Part shown: in pieces, positions 17,870 to 26,497 of the stretch
Numbering within the stretch: position 1 is the stretch's first letter
How the letters are laid out: every line of letters begins with the position of its first letter
Assembly (NCBI RefSeq): GCF_014197035.1
Contig: NZ_JACIEU010000005.1
Location: 186,001-250,000 of the forward strand
Source: Sphingobium scionense
GTDB taxonomy: Bacteria; Pseudomonadota; Alphaproteobacteria; Sphingomonadales; Sphingomonadaceae
DNA length: 64,000 nt
Direction: 5' to 3'
Position numbers and translations under genes: made by a program
Notes under the pieces: model-generated
Told to the model about the DNA's origin: nothing
Database searches by the model: none
What the model saw: the letters and a program-made list of their open reading frames with translations, nothing else

Positions 17870-18625
17870 ATGTTGATGTATCTCGCAGCTGCTGCGCCCA
17901 AGCCGGAAAATCCGTACGGCCTGATGGAAGCCCTGGAACAGGGCGGCACCATTGCCTGGACCGTCTTCCTCATCCTGTGCGCCATGTCGGTCGGCACTTT
18001 CTACATCCTGTTCACCAAGCTGATCGAACAGCAGAAGGTGATCAGCCAGGGCAAGAAGATCCGTGCGACCTTCTGGCGCGCCGCTTCGCTGAAGGAAGCT
18101 TCGGCCAAGCTCGAAAAGAACTCGGCCTACAAGCAGATCGTCGACGACGGCATCAAGGCTCAGGAAGAGCATGGCAAGCTGAAGGATCCGGTCGAAGCGC
18201 ATGACTGGCTGCACGGCTCGCTGGCGCGTTCGGAAGCCGCGATCAACTCGTCGCTCGGTGGCGGCCTGGCGTTCCTCGCCACCGTCGGTTCGACCTCGCC
18301 GTTCATCGGTCTGTTCGGTACCGTTATCGGCATCTACCGCGCTCTGATCAAGATCGGCGCTGCCGGTCAGGCCTCGATCGACGCCGTTGCCGGCCCGGTC
18401 GGTGAAGCTCTGATCATGACCGCGCTGGGTCTGGCCGTGGCCGTTCCCGCCGTTCTGGCCTACAACTTCCTGCAGCGCCGCAACAAGTCGATCGCCGAGC
18501 AGCTGAACGGCTTCACCGTCGACCTGCTGGCCTATCTGGTTTCGGACGGCGCTGTGAAGCCGACCGTTGCTGCCGCTCCGGCCGCTGCTGCTGCCAAGCC
18601 GGCTGCTGCGCCGACCAAGGCCTGA
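17870..18625 (+). CDS. exbB: MotA/TolQ/ExbB proton channel family protein
   Basis: Proton-channel subunit that with ExbD energises TonB. 251 residues; first helix at about 24-47, then the long cytoplasmic loop, and the conserved channel helices with GLAFLATVGSTSPFIGLFGTV and EALIMTALGLAVAVPAVLAY. The C-terminal tail is Ala/Pro/Lys low-complexity (about 225-251). ATG 17870 lies behind GAGAGGGAAG; a TTG at 17864 is an alternative. 71 nt after tonB. Confidence 0.93.
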   Translation: MLMYLAAAAPKPENPYGLMEALEQGGTIAWTVFLILCAMSVGTFYILFTKLIEQQKVISQGKKIRATFWRAASLKEASAKLEKNSAYKQIVDDGIKAQEEHGKLKDPVEAHDWLHGSLARSEAAINSSLGGGLAFLATVGSTSPFIGLFGTVIGIYRALIKIGAAGQASIDAVAGPVGEALIMTALGLAVAVPAVLAYNFLQRRNKSIAEQLNGFTVDLLAYLVSDGAVKPTVAAAPAAAAAKPAAAPTKA

Positions 18626-18739
18626 TCGCCTTAAGACGCCGGTACGGGAATCGGGCGGCGGCTGCGACCGCCCGGTTCCCCGCCGGACAGGGGCCCCGTT
18701 ATGCGGGGCACCATCGACACCAAGGTTAGGATAGTATCA

Positions 18740-19228
18740 ATGGCAATGAGTGTTGGCCCCGGCGGCGGTGACGACAAGCCCTTGTCCGACATCAACACGA
18801 CGCCGCTCGTCGACGTCATGTTGGTGCTGCTCATCATCTTTCTCATCGCGGTCCCGGTCGTCGTCCAGACGGTCGATCTGCAGCTGCCCAAGGTAGCGTT
18901 CGAGCCGACGACGACGAAGCCCGAAAATGTTTCCTTGTCGGTCACCTCGGCGCCCGACGGCAGCTGCGCAGTTTACTGGAACCTGACCAAGGTCGGTTCT
19001 GACGATCTGCTCGATCGTGCCGTGGCGAAGCTGGAAGCGGACATCAAGAAGGCAGGCGGTGTTGAAAATCTGACGCCCGAAGATCTGCCCGAAGTGCATA
19101 TCCGCGGCGACATCAATACCCCCTATCGTTGCATCGGCGGCACCATCTACACGATGCAGCGCGCCGGTTTCCCGAAGGTGGGCTTCATCTCCGAGCCGGA
19201 ACCCGGCACGTCGACGACCCGCCTCTGA
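18740..19228 (+). CDS. exbD: ExbD/TolR biopolymer transport protein (first copy)
   Basis: 162 residues. The single membrane helix has the hallmark DINTTPLVDVMLVLLIIFLI with the proton-carrying Asp in LVDVML. The periplasmic part is longer than in the second copy and contains two Cys (GSCAVYW and PYRCIGG), which could form a disulfide absent from the second ExbD. Start 18740 is placed after AGGATAG; an upstream in-frame ATG at 18701 is not family-like. Confidence 0.93.
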   Translation: MAMSVGPGGGDDKPLSDINTTPLVDVMLVLLIIFLIAVPVVVQTVDLQLPKVAFEPTTTKPENVSLSVTSAPDGSCAVYWNLTKVGSDDLLDRAVAKLEADIKKAGGVENLTPEDLPEVHIRGDINTPYRCIGGTIYTMQRAGFPKVGFISEPEPGTSTTRL

Positions 19229-19252
19229 CCGGCTGATTAAGGAGAATTCGCT

Positions 19253-19675
19253 ATGGCCATGAGCATGGGCTCCGATGATGGTGAGCCGATGATGGAAATG
19301 AACACGACGCCGTTGATCGACGTCATGCTCGTTCTCCTCATCATGTTCATCATCACCATTCCGATCCAGACCCACGCGGTTAAGATCGATCTGCCGCAGA
19401 GCGCGCCTCCGAGCGACAATGTGGTCGACCCTGTCAAGAACAAGGTCGCGATCGATGCCGGCGGCGTGATCAGCTGGAACGGTGCGCCGATCGACCTGCT
19501 GACCCTGCGTCAGTATCTGCAGCAGTCGCTGCGTCTGCCCGTCGAGCCGGAACTGCAGTTCCAGCCTAACGCGCAGACCCGCTACGTCGTCGTTGACGAA
19601 GTGCTGGCGGAGATCAAGCGCGCGGGCGTGACCAAGCTGGGTTTCGTCGGCAACGAACAATATAGCGCTTTCTGA
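19253..19675 (+). CDS. exbD: ExbD/TolR biopolymer transport protein (second copy)
   Basis: 140 residues. Membrane helix with EMNTTPLIDVMLVLLIMFII; periplasmic domain QTHAVKIDLPQSAPPSDN through YVVVDEVLAEIKRAGVTKLGF, Cys-free. Starts 24 nt after the first exbD with AAGGAG upstream. Two different ExbD-like subunits in one operon suggest a heteromeric proton channel. A classic terminator follows. Confidence 0.93.
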   Translation: MAMSMGSDDGEPMMEMNTTPLIDVMLVLLIMFIITIPIQTHAVKIDLPQSAPPSDNVVDPVKNKVAIDAGGVISWNGAPIDLLTLRQYLQQSLRLPVEPELQFQPNAQTRYVVVDEVLAEIKRAGVTKLGFVGNEQYSAF

Positions 19676-19753
19676 TCCGCGATCGTCCGGGGCGCGTCGG
19701 TCTCAGACTTCCCGTCTCCGACCTTTCGGACGATCAAGATCAGGCTATGGACA

Positions 19754-19779
19754 GGGGCTGCTTCGGCAGCCCCTTTTTT
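19754..19779 (+). terminator. intrinsic terminator of tonB-exbBDD operon
   Basis: Stem GGGGCTGC (19754-19761), tetraloop TTCG, GCAGCCCC (19766-19773), then six T residues. Textbook rho-independent terminator. Confidence 0.93.
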
Positions 19780-19854
19780 GTGCCCATCGTGCGCCGCTTA
19801 ACATTTCCCTTACCTTCCTGCGCGATGCTGAGGGGGAATGGGTGGATATGGGCC

Positions 19855-20178
19855 ATGGTTGCTGAACGACTGACGGAATTGGAACGCAGGGGCCGGCTTG
19901 CCGAACGGCGCGACGTCGTTATCGGCGTCAAGGTCCGGCGTCCGGGCGAAACCTGGTTCACCAGCAACATCGCCGATATGTCGCTCACCGGCTTTCGCCT
20001 GCACAGTTTCATGAAGCTCACCGTCGGCAGCGAATTGTGGATCATGCTGCCCGGTTTCGAAGGCCGCCGCGCGCGTGTCCAATGGGTGCGCGCCCATGAA
20101 TCGGGCTGTACCTTCGAGCGCCCGCTCCATCCCGCCATCTTCGACTATATCATCCAGCGCAGCCTGTCCGGCCGCTGA
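19855..20178 (+). CDS. PilZ domain protein, c-di-GMP receptor
   Basis: 107-residue single-domain PilZ protein. The cyclic di-GMP motifs are intact: RLAERRD near the N-terminus (RxxxR) and DMSLTG (D/NxSxxG) about 28 residues later. Binds c-di-GMP and changes partner interaction; partner unknown. The frame opens at 19747 inside the preceding terminator, so a later start is needed; 19855 (MVAERLTELERRG) is chosen, with 19825 as an alternative. Convergent with the ABC exporter gene. Confidence 0.88.
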   Translation: MVAERLTELERRGRLAERRDVVIGVKVRRPGETWFTSNIADMSLTGFRLHSFMKLTVGSELWIMLPGFEGRRARVQWVRAHESGCTFERPLHPAIFDYIIQRSLSGR

Positions 20179-20202
20179 CGGTCTGCCCGGTCGGACGGCG
20201 TT

Positions 20203-21990
20203 TCAGCCGTCCAGCTGGTCCTGGAACTGCAGGCTGGCGAGCCGCGCATAGAGGCCACCCAGCGAGACCAGGCGCGCATGATCGCCCTGTTCCACGATCC
20301 GCCCCTGATCCAGTACGATGATCCGGTCGGCGGCGCGCACGGTCGCCAGCCGATGGGCGATGACGATCGTCGTGCGCCCCTGCATCAGCCGGTCGAGCGC
20401 ATCCTTGACCAACTGCTCCGACTCCGCATCGAGCGCTGACGTCGCTTCGTCCAACAGCAGGATCGGCGCATCGCGCAGCAGCGCGCGGGCGATCGACACG
20501 CGCTGGCGCTGCCCGCCCGATAGCCGGGCGCCACCCTCGCCCAGATGGCTGTCCAGCCCCTGGGGCAGGGCGCGCAGAAAGGCTTCGGCATTGGCCGCCC
20601 GCGCCGCCGCCCAGATATCCTCGTCGCTGGCATCCCATTTGCCATAGCGCAGATTGTCGCGGGCGGAGGCGGCAAAGATCACGCTGTCCTGCGGCACCAT
20701 CGCCATGGCGGCGCGTAGCGCGGCCGGATCGGCGACCGGCAATGGCACATCGTTCAGCCGCACTTCGCCCTGATCGGGGTCATAGAAGCGCAGCGCCAGT
20801 TGGATCAGCGTCGATTTGCCCGCACCCGAGGGACCGACCACCGCCACCGTTTCGCCCGGCGCGATGTCGATCGTGACGCCGTTCAGCGCCGCCTGATCGG
20901 GCCGGGTGGGATAATGGAAATGGACATTGTCGAAACTCAGCCGTGCGCCCTGCGCCAGCCTCGGGATCGCGACCGGCACGACCGGCGCGGCGATCGCCGG
21001 TTCGGCCGCCATCAGCTCGTCCAGCCGGCTCGCCGCCCCGGCGCCGCGCAGCAGGTCGCCCCAGCTTTCAGAAAGCGATCCGAACGCGCCGGCCACCAGC
21101 CCGCCGGTCAGCACGAAGGCGGCGATGCTGCCCCCCGACAGGCGCCCGGCTGCCACGTCGATCGCGCCCAGCCACAGCACCCCGGTGATCGATCCGAACA
21201 CCAATGCAAAGGCGATGGCGGTCATCACCGCGCGCAGCAATATGCGCTGCCGCGCGGTGACAAAGCCGCTCGCGACGGTCGCGTCGAAGCGGGCCGCCTC
21301 GCGCCCTTCTTGGCCAAAGCCCTGGACGATCTTCATCGCGCCCAGCACCTCGGTGGTGACGCTGCCGACCTCCGCCAGCCGGTCCTGGCTGGCGCGCGAC
21401 AATTTGCGCACCCGCCGGCCCAGCGTCACCAATGTCAGCACGATCACCGGTATGCCCAGGATCAGCAGCCCCGCCAGCTTGGGCGCCAGTATGAACAGGT
21501 AGATGAGGCCGCCAATGCCGGTGACCAGGTTGCGCAGCGCTACCGACACGGTCGATCCCACCACCTGGTCGATGATCGCGGTGTCCGCCGTCATGCGCGA
21601 TGCGATCTCCGACGGCCGGTTCTCCTCGAAAAAGGCCGGCGCCTGGCGCAGCAGATTGGCCTGGGTCGCGCTGCGGATATCGGCGACCACCCGCTCGCCC
21701 AGCCAGGACACGAAATAGAAGCGCAGCGCACTGGCCAGCGCCAGGATCAGCACCAGCAGGAACAGATATTCGAACCAGCGGCTGATATCGCCGCCACCGG
21801 TAAAGCCCTTGTCGATCACCAGGCGGAAGCCGCTCGGGATCGCCAGTGTCGCCGCGGAAGAGACGATCAGCGCGATCAGCGCACCGGCGATCCGCGCCGG
21901 ATAGCGCGTCGCAAAGCGCCACAGCATGGCCAGGCTCGACAGGGCAGGGCGATCGGCGCGGCGCGGCGCGGTTGCGGTGGCATCCTCCAT
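20203..21990 (-). CDS. ABC exporter, fused permease and ATPase
   Basis: 595 residues. N-terminal six-helix transmembrane domain (about 30-320) and C-terminal nucleotide-binding domain with Walker A GPSGAGKST, signature LSGGQRQR, Walker B ILLLDEATSALD and H-loop IVIAHRLATVRAADR, so a functional half-transporter acting as a homodimer. Resembles MsbA/LapB-like lipid and multidrug exporters; the substrate cannot be told. Stands alone, convergent with the PilZ gene and 58 nt from the next minus-strand gene. Confidence 0.92.
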   Translation of the reverse strand: MEDATATAPRRADRPALSSLAMLWRFATRYPARIAGALIALIVSSAATLAIPSGFRLVIDKGFTGGGDISRWFEYLFLLVLILALASALRFYFVSWLGERVVADIRSATQANLLRQAPAFFEENRPSEIASRMTADTAIIDQVVGSTVSVALRNLVTGIGGLIYLFILAPKLAGLLILGIPVIVLTLVTLGRRVRKLSRASQDRLAEVGSVTTEVLGAMKIVQGFGQEGREAARFDATVASGFVTARQRILLRAVMTAIAFALVFGSITGVLWLGAIDVAAGRLSGGSIAAFVLTGGLVAGAFGSLSESWGDLLRGAGAASRLDELMAAEPAIAAPVVPVAIPRLAQGARLSFDNVHFHYPTRPDQAALNGVTIDIAPGETVAVVGPSGAGKSTLIQLALRFYDPDQGEVRLNDVPLPVADPAALRAAMAMVPQDSVIFAASARDNLRYGKWDASDEDIWAAARAANAEAFLRALPQGLDSHLGEGGARLSGGQRQRVSIARALLRDAPILLLDEATSALDAESEQLVKDALDRLMQGRTTIVIAHRLATVRAADRIIVLDQGRIVEQGDHARLVSLGGLYARLASLQFQDQLDG

Positions 21991-22047
21991 GCCGGGGCGT
22001 TAGCAGCGTGGCGCCCCCGCCTCAATGGGCGCGCGCGATCCCGCCGT

Positions 22048-23340
22048 TCAGGCCGCCGGCGCGATACGCTCGGCCAGCGCCATCAGGCGCGGCGTATCCG
22101 CCTTGCCGGTCAGCGCATAGGCCATGTCACCCGCCTCCCAATAGGCGACCGCGCCGTCCCGCCGCTGCGCGATCAACGGCTGCCCTTCCGCCGGCGTCTC
22201 GGCCCGGTCGGCGAACAGCGACAATTGCTCGCCCTTCTCGGTGGTCAGCGCAATCGCGATTGCCGCGCTGTCCGTGGACGGGACCAGTTGCACGTCCCTC
22301 ACCTGCCAGTTGGCCGGCAGGCGCGGCAGCACGATGCCGGTCGATCGGCGGATTTCGGCATCGTCCAGTTTCGCGCTTTCGACCTGCGACGCCATTTGCT
22401 GGCGCAGCAGCCCTGCGCGGCGCGATGCGGCCGCCTCGTCCAGGAAGGTGCTGGCCTGCGCCGCCTGGGGAAATTCGCCCAGCGCGCCCCGACCGATCCA
22501 CCCCGTCGCCAGCAGCGCGGCGATCGCCGCTGCTCGCCCGACATGGCGCCAGCCGCGCCCGGCCTCATTGTCATTGGCCACCGGTCGCGACATGTCGCGG
22601 CGCCGGCCGACCAGCGTCCCCTTGGTGCCGTCATGCATCAGGCGGAAATCGATATGCGGCCAGCGCTTGCGCCAGCGCCGCGCGACCAGCCGCTCGCCCG
22701 GCCGCGCGGCATCGTCCAGCAGCACCACGCCATTGGGGGAGAGGCGCGCGAACAGGCTGTCGGCCGCGCCCCGCACCAGCGGATGCACGCTCCAGGGCGG
22801 CCCATCGATGATGATCAGGTCGATCTGCTCGGGCAGGCGATCGATCGCATACCAGCGGCCCGGCCAGTCGGCGCTCTCATGGGTCAGCGGCGCATGGCGG
22901 ATATCCACGTCCAGCTTATGATCGGCCAGCCATTGCCGGGTCGCGTCGACAAAGCCGCCATGCTGGTCGAAACTGTGCAACTGGCCGCCACCATGCAATT
23001 GCAGCGCCCGCGCCGCGATCAGCGAGGATGCACCCGCGCCCAGTTCGACGACATGCGCCGGCCGCAGCCGCGCAATCTCGCGCACGATATGGCGCAGGAA
23101 GCCGACATCGGCCTTCCAACTCCCCAGATGGGGCAGCGCGTCATGGGGCAGCTTCAGTTCGTCCAGCAGCGCGCGCTTGTCCGCCTTGCGCCCGCCCGAC
23201 AGGCTGGCGAGCAACCAGGGCCAGCCGATCGCGCCAAAGGCCACGCGCCATGCCATGTCGGAGATGCGGCGGGACAGATCATCGGTCACGGGTTCGGATT
23301 CATTCAGCGAGAGGAAGCCGGTCAATTCACGGGAAGTCAC
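22048..23340 (-). CDS. class I SAM methyltransferase fused to a membrane-anchored anti-sigma-like C-terminus
   Basis: 430 residues in one continuous frame. Residues about 75-245 are a Rossmann methyltransferase-like domain (motif I VVELGAGASSL at 98-106, IIIDGPP at 176-182, GVVLLDDA). A single helix at about 267-282 follows, then a C-terminal domain (about 283-430) that resembles the periplasmic end of sphingomonad transmembrane anti-sigma factors: AEIRRSTGIVLPRLPANW, RDVQLVPSTDSAAIAIAL, GAVAYWEAGDMAYALTG. The usual N-terminal anti-sigma domain is missing and replaced by the methyltransferase. No sigma factor gene is adjacent. Start is GTG; divergent from dgcA. Domain calls are by pattern recognition. 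Confidence 0.7.
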   Translation of the reverse strand: MTSRELTGFLSLNESEPVTDDLSRRISDMAWRVAFGAIGWPWLLASLSGGRKADKRALLDELKLPHDALPHLGSWKADVGFLRHIVREIARLRPAHVVELGAGASSLIAARALQLHGGGQLHSFDQHGGFVDATRQWLADHKLDVDIRHAPLTHESADWPGRWYAIDRLPEQIDLIIIDGPPWSVHPLVRGAADSLFARLSPNGVVLLDDAARPGERLVARRWRKRWPHIDFRLMHDGTKGTLVGRRRDMSRPVANDNEAGRGWRHVGRAAAIAALLATGWIGRGALGEFPQAAQASTFLDEAAASRRAGLLRQQMASQVESAKLDDAEIRRSTGIVLPRLPANWQVRDVQLVPSTDSAAIAIALTTEKGEQLSLFADRAETPAEGQPLIAQRRDGAVAYWEAGDMAYALTGKADTPRLMALAERIAPAA

Positions 23341-23443
23341 GGGGAAATAAGCTCCTGTCGCAAAGGCGGGGACTATGCCAGCAGTCCTGTTTCACGCATA
23401 TGACGCCGATCCATATGGTCAAATCATGACGCAGGAAACGCCG

Positions 23444-24418
23444 ATGACCCGTATAATTTCCGCGACGGTCGAATGCTGGCCGGTTGCGGGCGCCTTCATC
23501 ATCAGCCGCGGCGCCAAGACGGAGGTGGACGTCGTCGTCTGCACCGTGGGCGACGGCGATCATGTCGGACGGGGCGAGGGGACGGCCATTTATTATGAGG
23601 GCGAGACCGCACAGGACTGCGCGGCGGCGATCAGCGCCTATGCCGGGCCGCTCGATCGCGAAGCGCTGTTGCAGGCGATGCCGCGCGGCGCCGCGCGCAA
23701 TGCGCTCGATTGCGCGCTGTGGGATCTGGAGGCGAAACGGGCCGGTGTCCCCGTCTGGCAACTGGCCGGCCTCGCCGCGCCGATGCCGCTGCCGACCGCC
23801 TTCACCATCAGCCTGGGCGAGCCGGATCGGATGGAAGCCGATGCCCGCGCCGCCGTCGCGCGCGGCTTCGGCCTGCTCAAATGCAAGCTGACCGGGGAGG
23901 GCGATCATGCCCGCATTGCGGCGGTTCGCGCCGGCGCACCCGGCGTCCGGCTGATCGTCGACGCCAATGAAAGCTGGCATGATCGCGACATCGTGGCGGA
24001 GGCGGCGGCGCTCGCCGAACTGGGCGTGGAAATGGTGGAACAGCCGATCCTGCACGGGCGGGAGGACAGGCTGGCCGGCCTGCGCGCGCCGCTGCCGCTC
24101 TGCGCCGACGAAAGCTGCCACACCCGTGCCGATCTCGACCGGCTGGGTGATTTCGACGCGGTGAATATCAAGCTCGACAAGGCCGGTGGCCTGACCGAGG
24201 CGCTGGCATTGGCGCAGGCAGCGCGGGCGCGGGGCTTTCGCATCATGGTCGGCTGCATGCTTGGCACCTCGCTCGGCATCGCGCCTGCCGCACTGGTGGC
24301 GCAGGGGGCCGACTGGATCGACCTCGACGGCGCGCTGCTGCTGGCGAAGGATCGCGACGGCGCCCTGCCGCTGCGCGACGGCCTGCTCCACCCCGGCACC
24401 CTCTGGGGCCAGGGCTGA
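23444..24418 (+). CDS. dgcA: enolase-superfamily epimerase, DgcA / dipeptide epimerase type
   Basis: 324 residues, mandelate racemase/muconate lactonizing fold. Catalytic KxK motif at K146/K148 (LLKCKLTG), metal ligands D173 (DANESW), E199 (MVEQP) and D222 (CADES), and the second base K243/K246 region (VNIKLDKAGG). Members act as L-Ala-D/L-Glu epimerases (murein peptide recycling) or as DgcA, the N-acetyl-D-glutamate racemase of D-glutamate catabolism. No dgcN partner is adjacent, so the choice is open. ATG 23444 lies 8 nt after AGGA; in-frame starts at 23426 and 23375 are less supported. Confidence 0.87.
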   Translation: MTRIISATVECWPVAGAFIISRGAKTEVDVVVCTVGDGDHVGRGEGTAIYYEGETAQDCAAAISAYAGPLDREALLQAMPRGAARNALDCALWDLEAKRAGVPVWQLAGLAAPMPLPTAFTISLGEPDRMEADARAAVARGFGLLKCKLTGEGDHARIAAVRAGAPGVRLIVDANESWHDRDIVAEAAALAELGVEMVEQPILHGREDRLAGLRAPLPLCADESCHTRADLDRLGDFDAVNIKLDKAGGLTEALALAQAARARGFRIMVGCMLGTSLGIAPAALVAQGADWIDLDGALLLAKDRDGALPLRDGLLHPGTLWGQG

Positions 24419-24425
24419 AACTATT

Positions 24426-24465
24426 CCTCCCCGCTTGCGGGGAGGGGGACCATCCGAAGGATGGT
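24426..24465. repeat. double-hairpin intergenic palindromic repeat
   Basis: Two adjacent perfect palindromes: CCTCCCCG/CGGGGAGG (24426-24445) and ACCATCC/GGATGGT (24449-24465). The combination 'CTCCCCGCTTGCGGGGAGG' plus a GAAG-centred hairpin is typical of dispersed intergenic repeats in alphaproteobacterial genomes. It sits just after dgcA and could also act as its terminator. Confidence 0.65.
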
Positions 24466-24794
24466 GGAGGGGGCAGGCCGCCTGAAGCAAGTGGCGCCGC
24501 TTTCCTACTCGGCCTTTCTCTGGTCTATCCTCGGCGATGCAATCCACGTCATCGCCCGTCGCCCATGGGAGGCGTGACCTAAGTGTCGCCCCGATGGCGC
24601 GCCACCGTCGCCTGGTCGTGACCCGATCGGCAGGCAGGTGTGACCCCAGTGTCGCGCCGTTGCTGCGTGGCTGGCGCGTGCGTGATGCATATCCGGCGCA
24701 AACCGCCCGATTTGCTCGACGACACTGTGAACTTCGGGGGTGTCGCGCCGGCGTGACCCTGCCGTGCCCGCCGATCGCGACAGATTGTCTCGGC
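24466..24794. other. non-coding stretch with three degenerate repeats
   Basis: No convincing gene is seen between the palindromic repeat and the beta-barrel gene. Three related units occur: GTGACCTAAGTGTCGCCCCG (24574-24593), GTGACCCCAGTGTCGCGCCG (24640-24659) and a longer version ending GGTGTCGCGCCG (24727-24750). The segment also must hold the terminator region for the beta-barrel gene, whose stop lies at 24795. Origin and function are unknown. Confidence 0.45.
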
Positions 24795-25193
24795 TCAGTA
24801 ACCCAGCGTCAGGCCGACGCTATAATATTTCGGGCCGACATTGGCCTTGGCGCGCAGCTTGGGGATCAGCGGCATCGCCAGTGTCGCATAGGGGCGGGTA
24901 TTGTCGCCGCTGAAGCGCACGCCCGCGCCGATCGAGACCGACATCGGAATCGTATAGGCCGCTTCGACCCGGCCATAGAGCTTGGTGTCGCCATCGCGCA
25001 GATAGACGCCGCCGCCCGGCGTCAGGCTGAAGCCCGCCATGTTCAGCGCATAGCCGGCGCCGATCTCTGTGCCCCAATGGCCGTCGGCGCGACCATAATT
25101 GACTTCGGCGCCCAGCCCCTCGGCATGGGCGGCAGGCGCCATAAGGGGGGCAGCGATCAGCAGGCCAAGGGCCGCCATCCGGTTCATTTTCAT
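24795..25193 (-). CDS. small outer-membrane beta-barrel protein
   Basis: 132 residues with a clear signal peptide (MAALGLLIAAPLMAPAAHA, cleavage before EGLGAEV). The mature part is a run of short amphipathic strands with Gly/Tyr turns (GTEIGAGYALNMAGFSLTPG, KLYGRVEAAYTIPMSVSIGAG) and ends YYSVGLTLGY, with a terminal aromatic residue as required for outer-membrane insertion. At about 112 mature residues it is short, enough for 6-8 strands. Specific function unknown. Upstream lies a long perfect hairpin. Confidence 0.75.
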   Translation of the reverse strand: MKMNRMAALGLLIAAPLMAPAAHAEGLGAEVNYGRADGHWGTEIGAGYALNMAGFSLTPGGGVYLRDGDTKLYGRVEAAYTIPMSVSIGAGVRFSGDNTRPYATLAMPLIPKLRAKANVGPKYYSVGLTLGY

Positions 25194-25235
25194 GGCAAAT
25201 CCATATCAGTCATTGGTGATGGGTCGGTAAGGGCG

Positions 25236-25274
25236 CGGCTGGTCCCCGCCGGCAAGTGGAAAGGGGACCAGCCG
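25236..25274. terminator. 12-bp perfect hairpin between mscS and beta-barrel gene
   Basis: CGGCTGGTCCCC (25236-25247) pairs perfectly with GGGGACCAGCCG (25263-25274), loop of 15 nt. No T-run on the minus strand. It may terminate mscS transcription or form a structure in the leader of the downstream beta-barrel mRNA. Confidence 0.5.
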
Positions 25275-25307
25275 AATCGGCCTTGCGGTGAAGCGAGGCG
25301 TTTCGCT

Positions 25308-26465
25308 CTATCCGTCGACCCGGCGCACCGGCTGCACCTCGGCATAGGGCATGATCGCCTTGCCGTCCGGGGCGGCGGTGAAGCTCATCTGGGTGGGATA
25401 GGCGAACTCGATGCCCTCGGCATTGAACCGCTTCCAGATGGCCAGGCCGATGCGATGGCGCATCTGGAAATAGTCGTGATGGTCTGGGTCTGGCACGTCG
25501 AAATTGAGCTGATAGTCCAGGCTGCTGGCACCAAAGGCGATGATCCCGGCATTGACGAAGATCATGCCTTCCGCCTCGACGATCTCCTGCAACAGGGTTG
25601 GGATGGCTTCCGCCTGTTCCTCCGGCGTCTGGTAAATGATGCCGATGGCATAGGTGACGCGGCGCTGGATCAGCGTCTGCAGGCTGGTGATTTCCTTCTG
25701 CAGCAGATTGGCGTTGGACATCACCTTCTTCTCGCCGCTCATCGCTCGCAGCCGGGTGGATTTCAGGCCGATCTTCTCGACCCGCGCCGTGGTCTGGTCA
25801 TAGGTGATGATCTCGCCCTGCCGGAAGGGCTTGTCGAAGATGATCGACAGCGCGGCGAACAGGTCGGAAAAGATGCCCTGTGCGGCAAGGCCGATCGCGA
25901 TACCGCCGATGCCAAGGCCCGCGACCAGGCCGGTCACGTTGACGCCCAGATTGTCGAGCACGACGATCGCGGCGATCGCGAACAGGGCAAAGGTCACCAG
26001 GATGCGGATCAGGCCCATCGCATTGGCCAGCGTCTCGCCCTGGCCATCGTCGGCCCGCGTCTTGCGCTCGATCAGGCCCAGGATGATCTCCCGTGCCCAG
26101 ATCGCGGCCTGCACCACAACGGCGATGGTGAAGAAGAAGGTGACGGTCTTGTCCAGCGACGCGGGCGCGTCGGCGAACACCACGACCAGCCTGGCCGCGA
26201 CCATGATCATGAAATATTGCGTCGTGCGCGCCGCCGCCCGGCTCAGCACATTGCCCAGGCCCAGCGGGTCGCCGTGCCGGCCGCGATGCTTGGTGCCGAT
26301 CCGGCGCAGCGTGGCGAGCGCCAGATAGATGATCGTGGCCGCGCCGACGGCGATCAGGATCTGGATATAATGAAGCTGGAACCAGGCGAGGGTCGAATGC
26401 CACATTTCGGTAAGGTTGGGCGCACGCACGTTGATGTCGATGCCGGGGTCGTTCTTGTTGGCCAT
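25308..26465 (-). CDS. mechanosensitive ion channel, MscS family
   Basis: 385 residues. Four predicted membrane helices at about 30-48, 80-100, 105-125 and 155-200; the pore helix region is GLVAGLGIGGIAIGLAAQGIFSD, the MscS signature, followed by the beta domain (KPFRQGEIITYDQTTARVEKIGLKSTRLR region). Opens under membrane tension to release solutes. Start at MANKN (26465) with AAGGA upstream; the frame extends to 26615 but overlaps the topoisomerase end. 32 nt after topoisomerase IB, possibly co-transcribed. Confidence 0.93.
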   Translation of the reverse strand: MANKNDPGIDINVRAPNLTEMWHSTLAWFQLHYIQILIAVGAATIIYLALATLRRIGTKHRGRHGDPLGLGNVLSRAAARTTQYFMIMVAARLVVVFADAPASLDKTVTFFFTIAVVVQAAIWAREIILGLIERKTRADDGQGETLANAMGLIRILVTFALFAIAAIVVLDNLGVNVTGLVAGLGIGGIAIGLAAQGIFSDLFAALSIIFDKPFRQGEIITYDQTTARVEKIGLKSTRLRAMSGEKKVMSNANLLQKEITSLQTLIQRRVTYAIGIIYQTPEEQAEAIPTLLQEIVEAEGMIFVNAGIIAFGASSLDYQLNFDVPDPDHHDYFQMRHRIGLAIWKRFNAEGIEFAYPTQMSFTAAPDGKAIMPYAEVQPVRRVDG

Positions 26466-26497
26466 GCTGATCCTTGATTGATGGTCCGTGGGCTGGA

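Noticed and set aside
20800-23403. An 867-codon open frame on the plus strand
   Set aside because: Antisense to the ABC exporter and the methyltransferase fusion, both of which have clear motifs.
24537-26477. A 646-codon open frame on the plus strand
   Set aside because: Antisense to the beta-barrel and MscS genes; no motif, His/Asp-rich composition typical of antisense frames.
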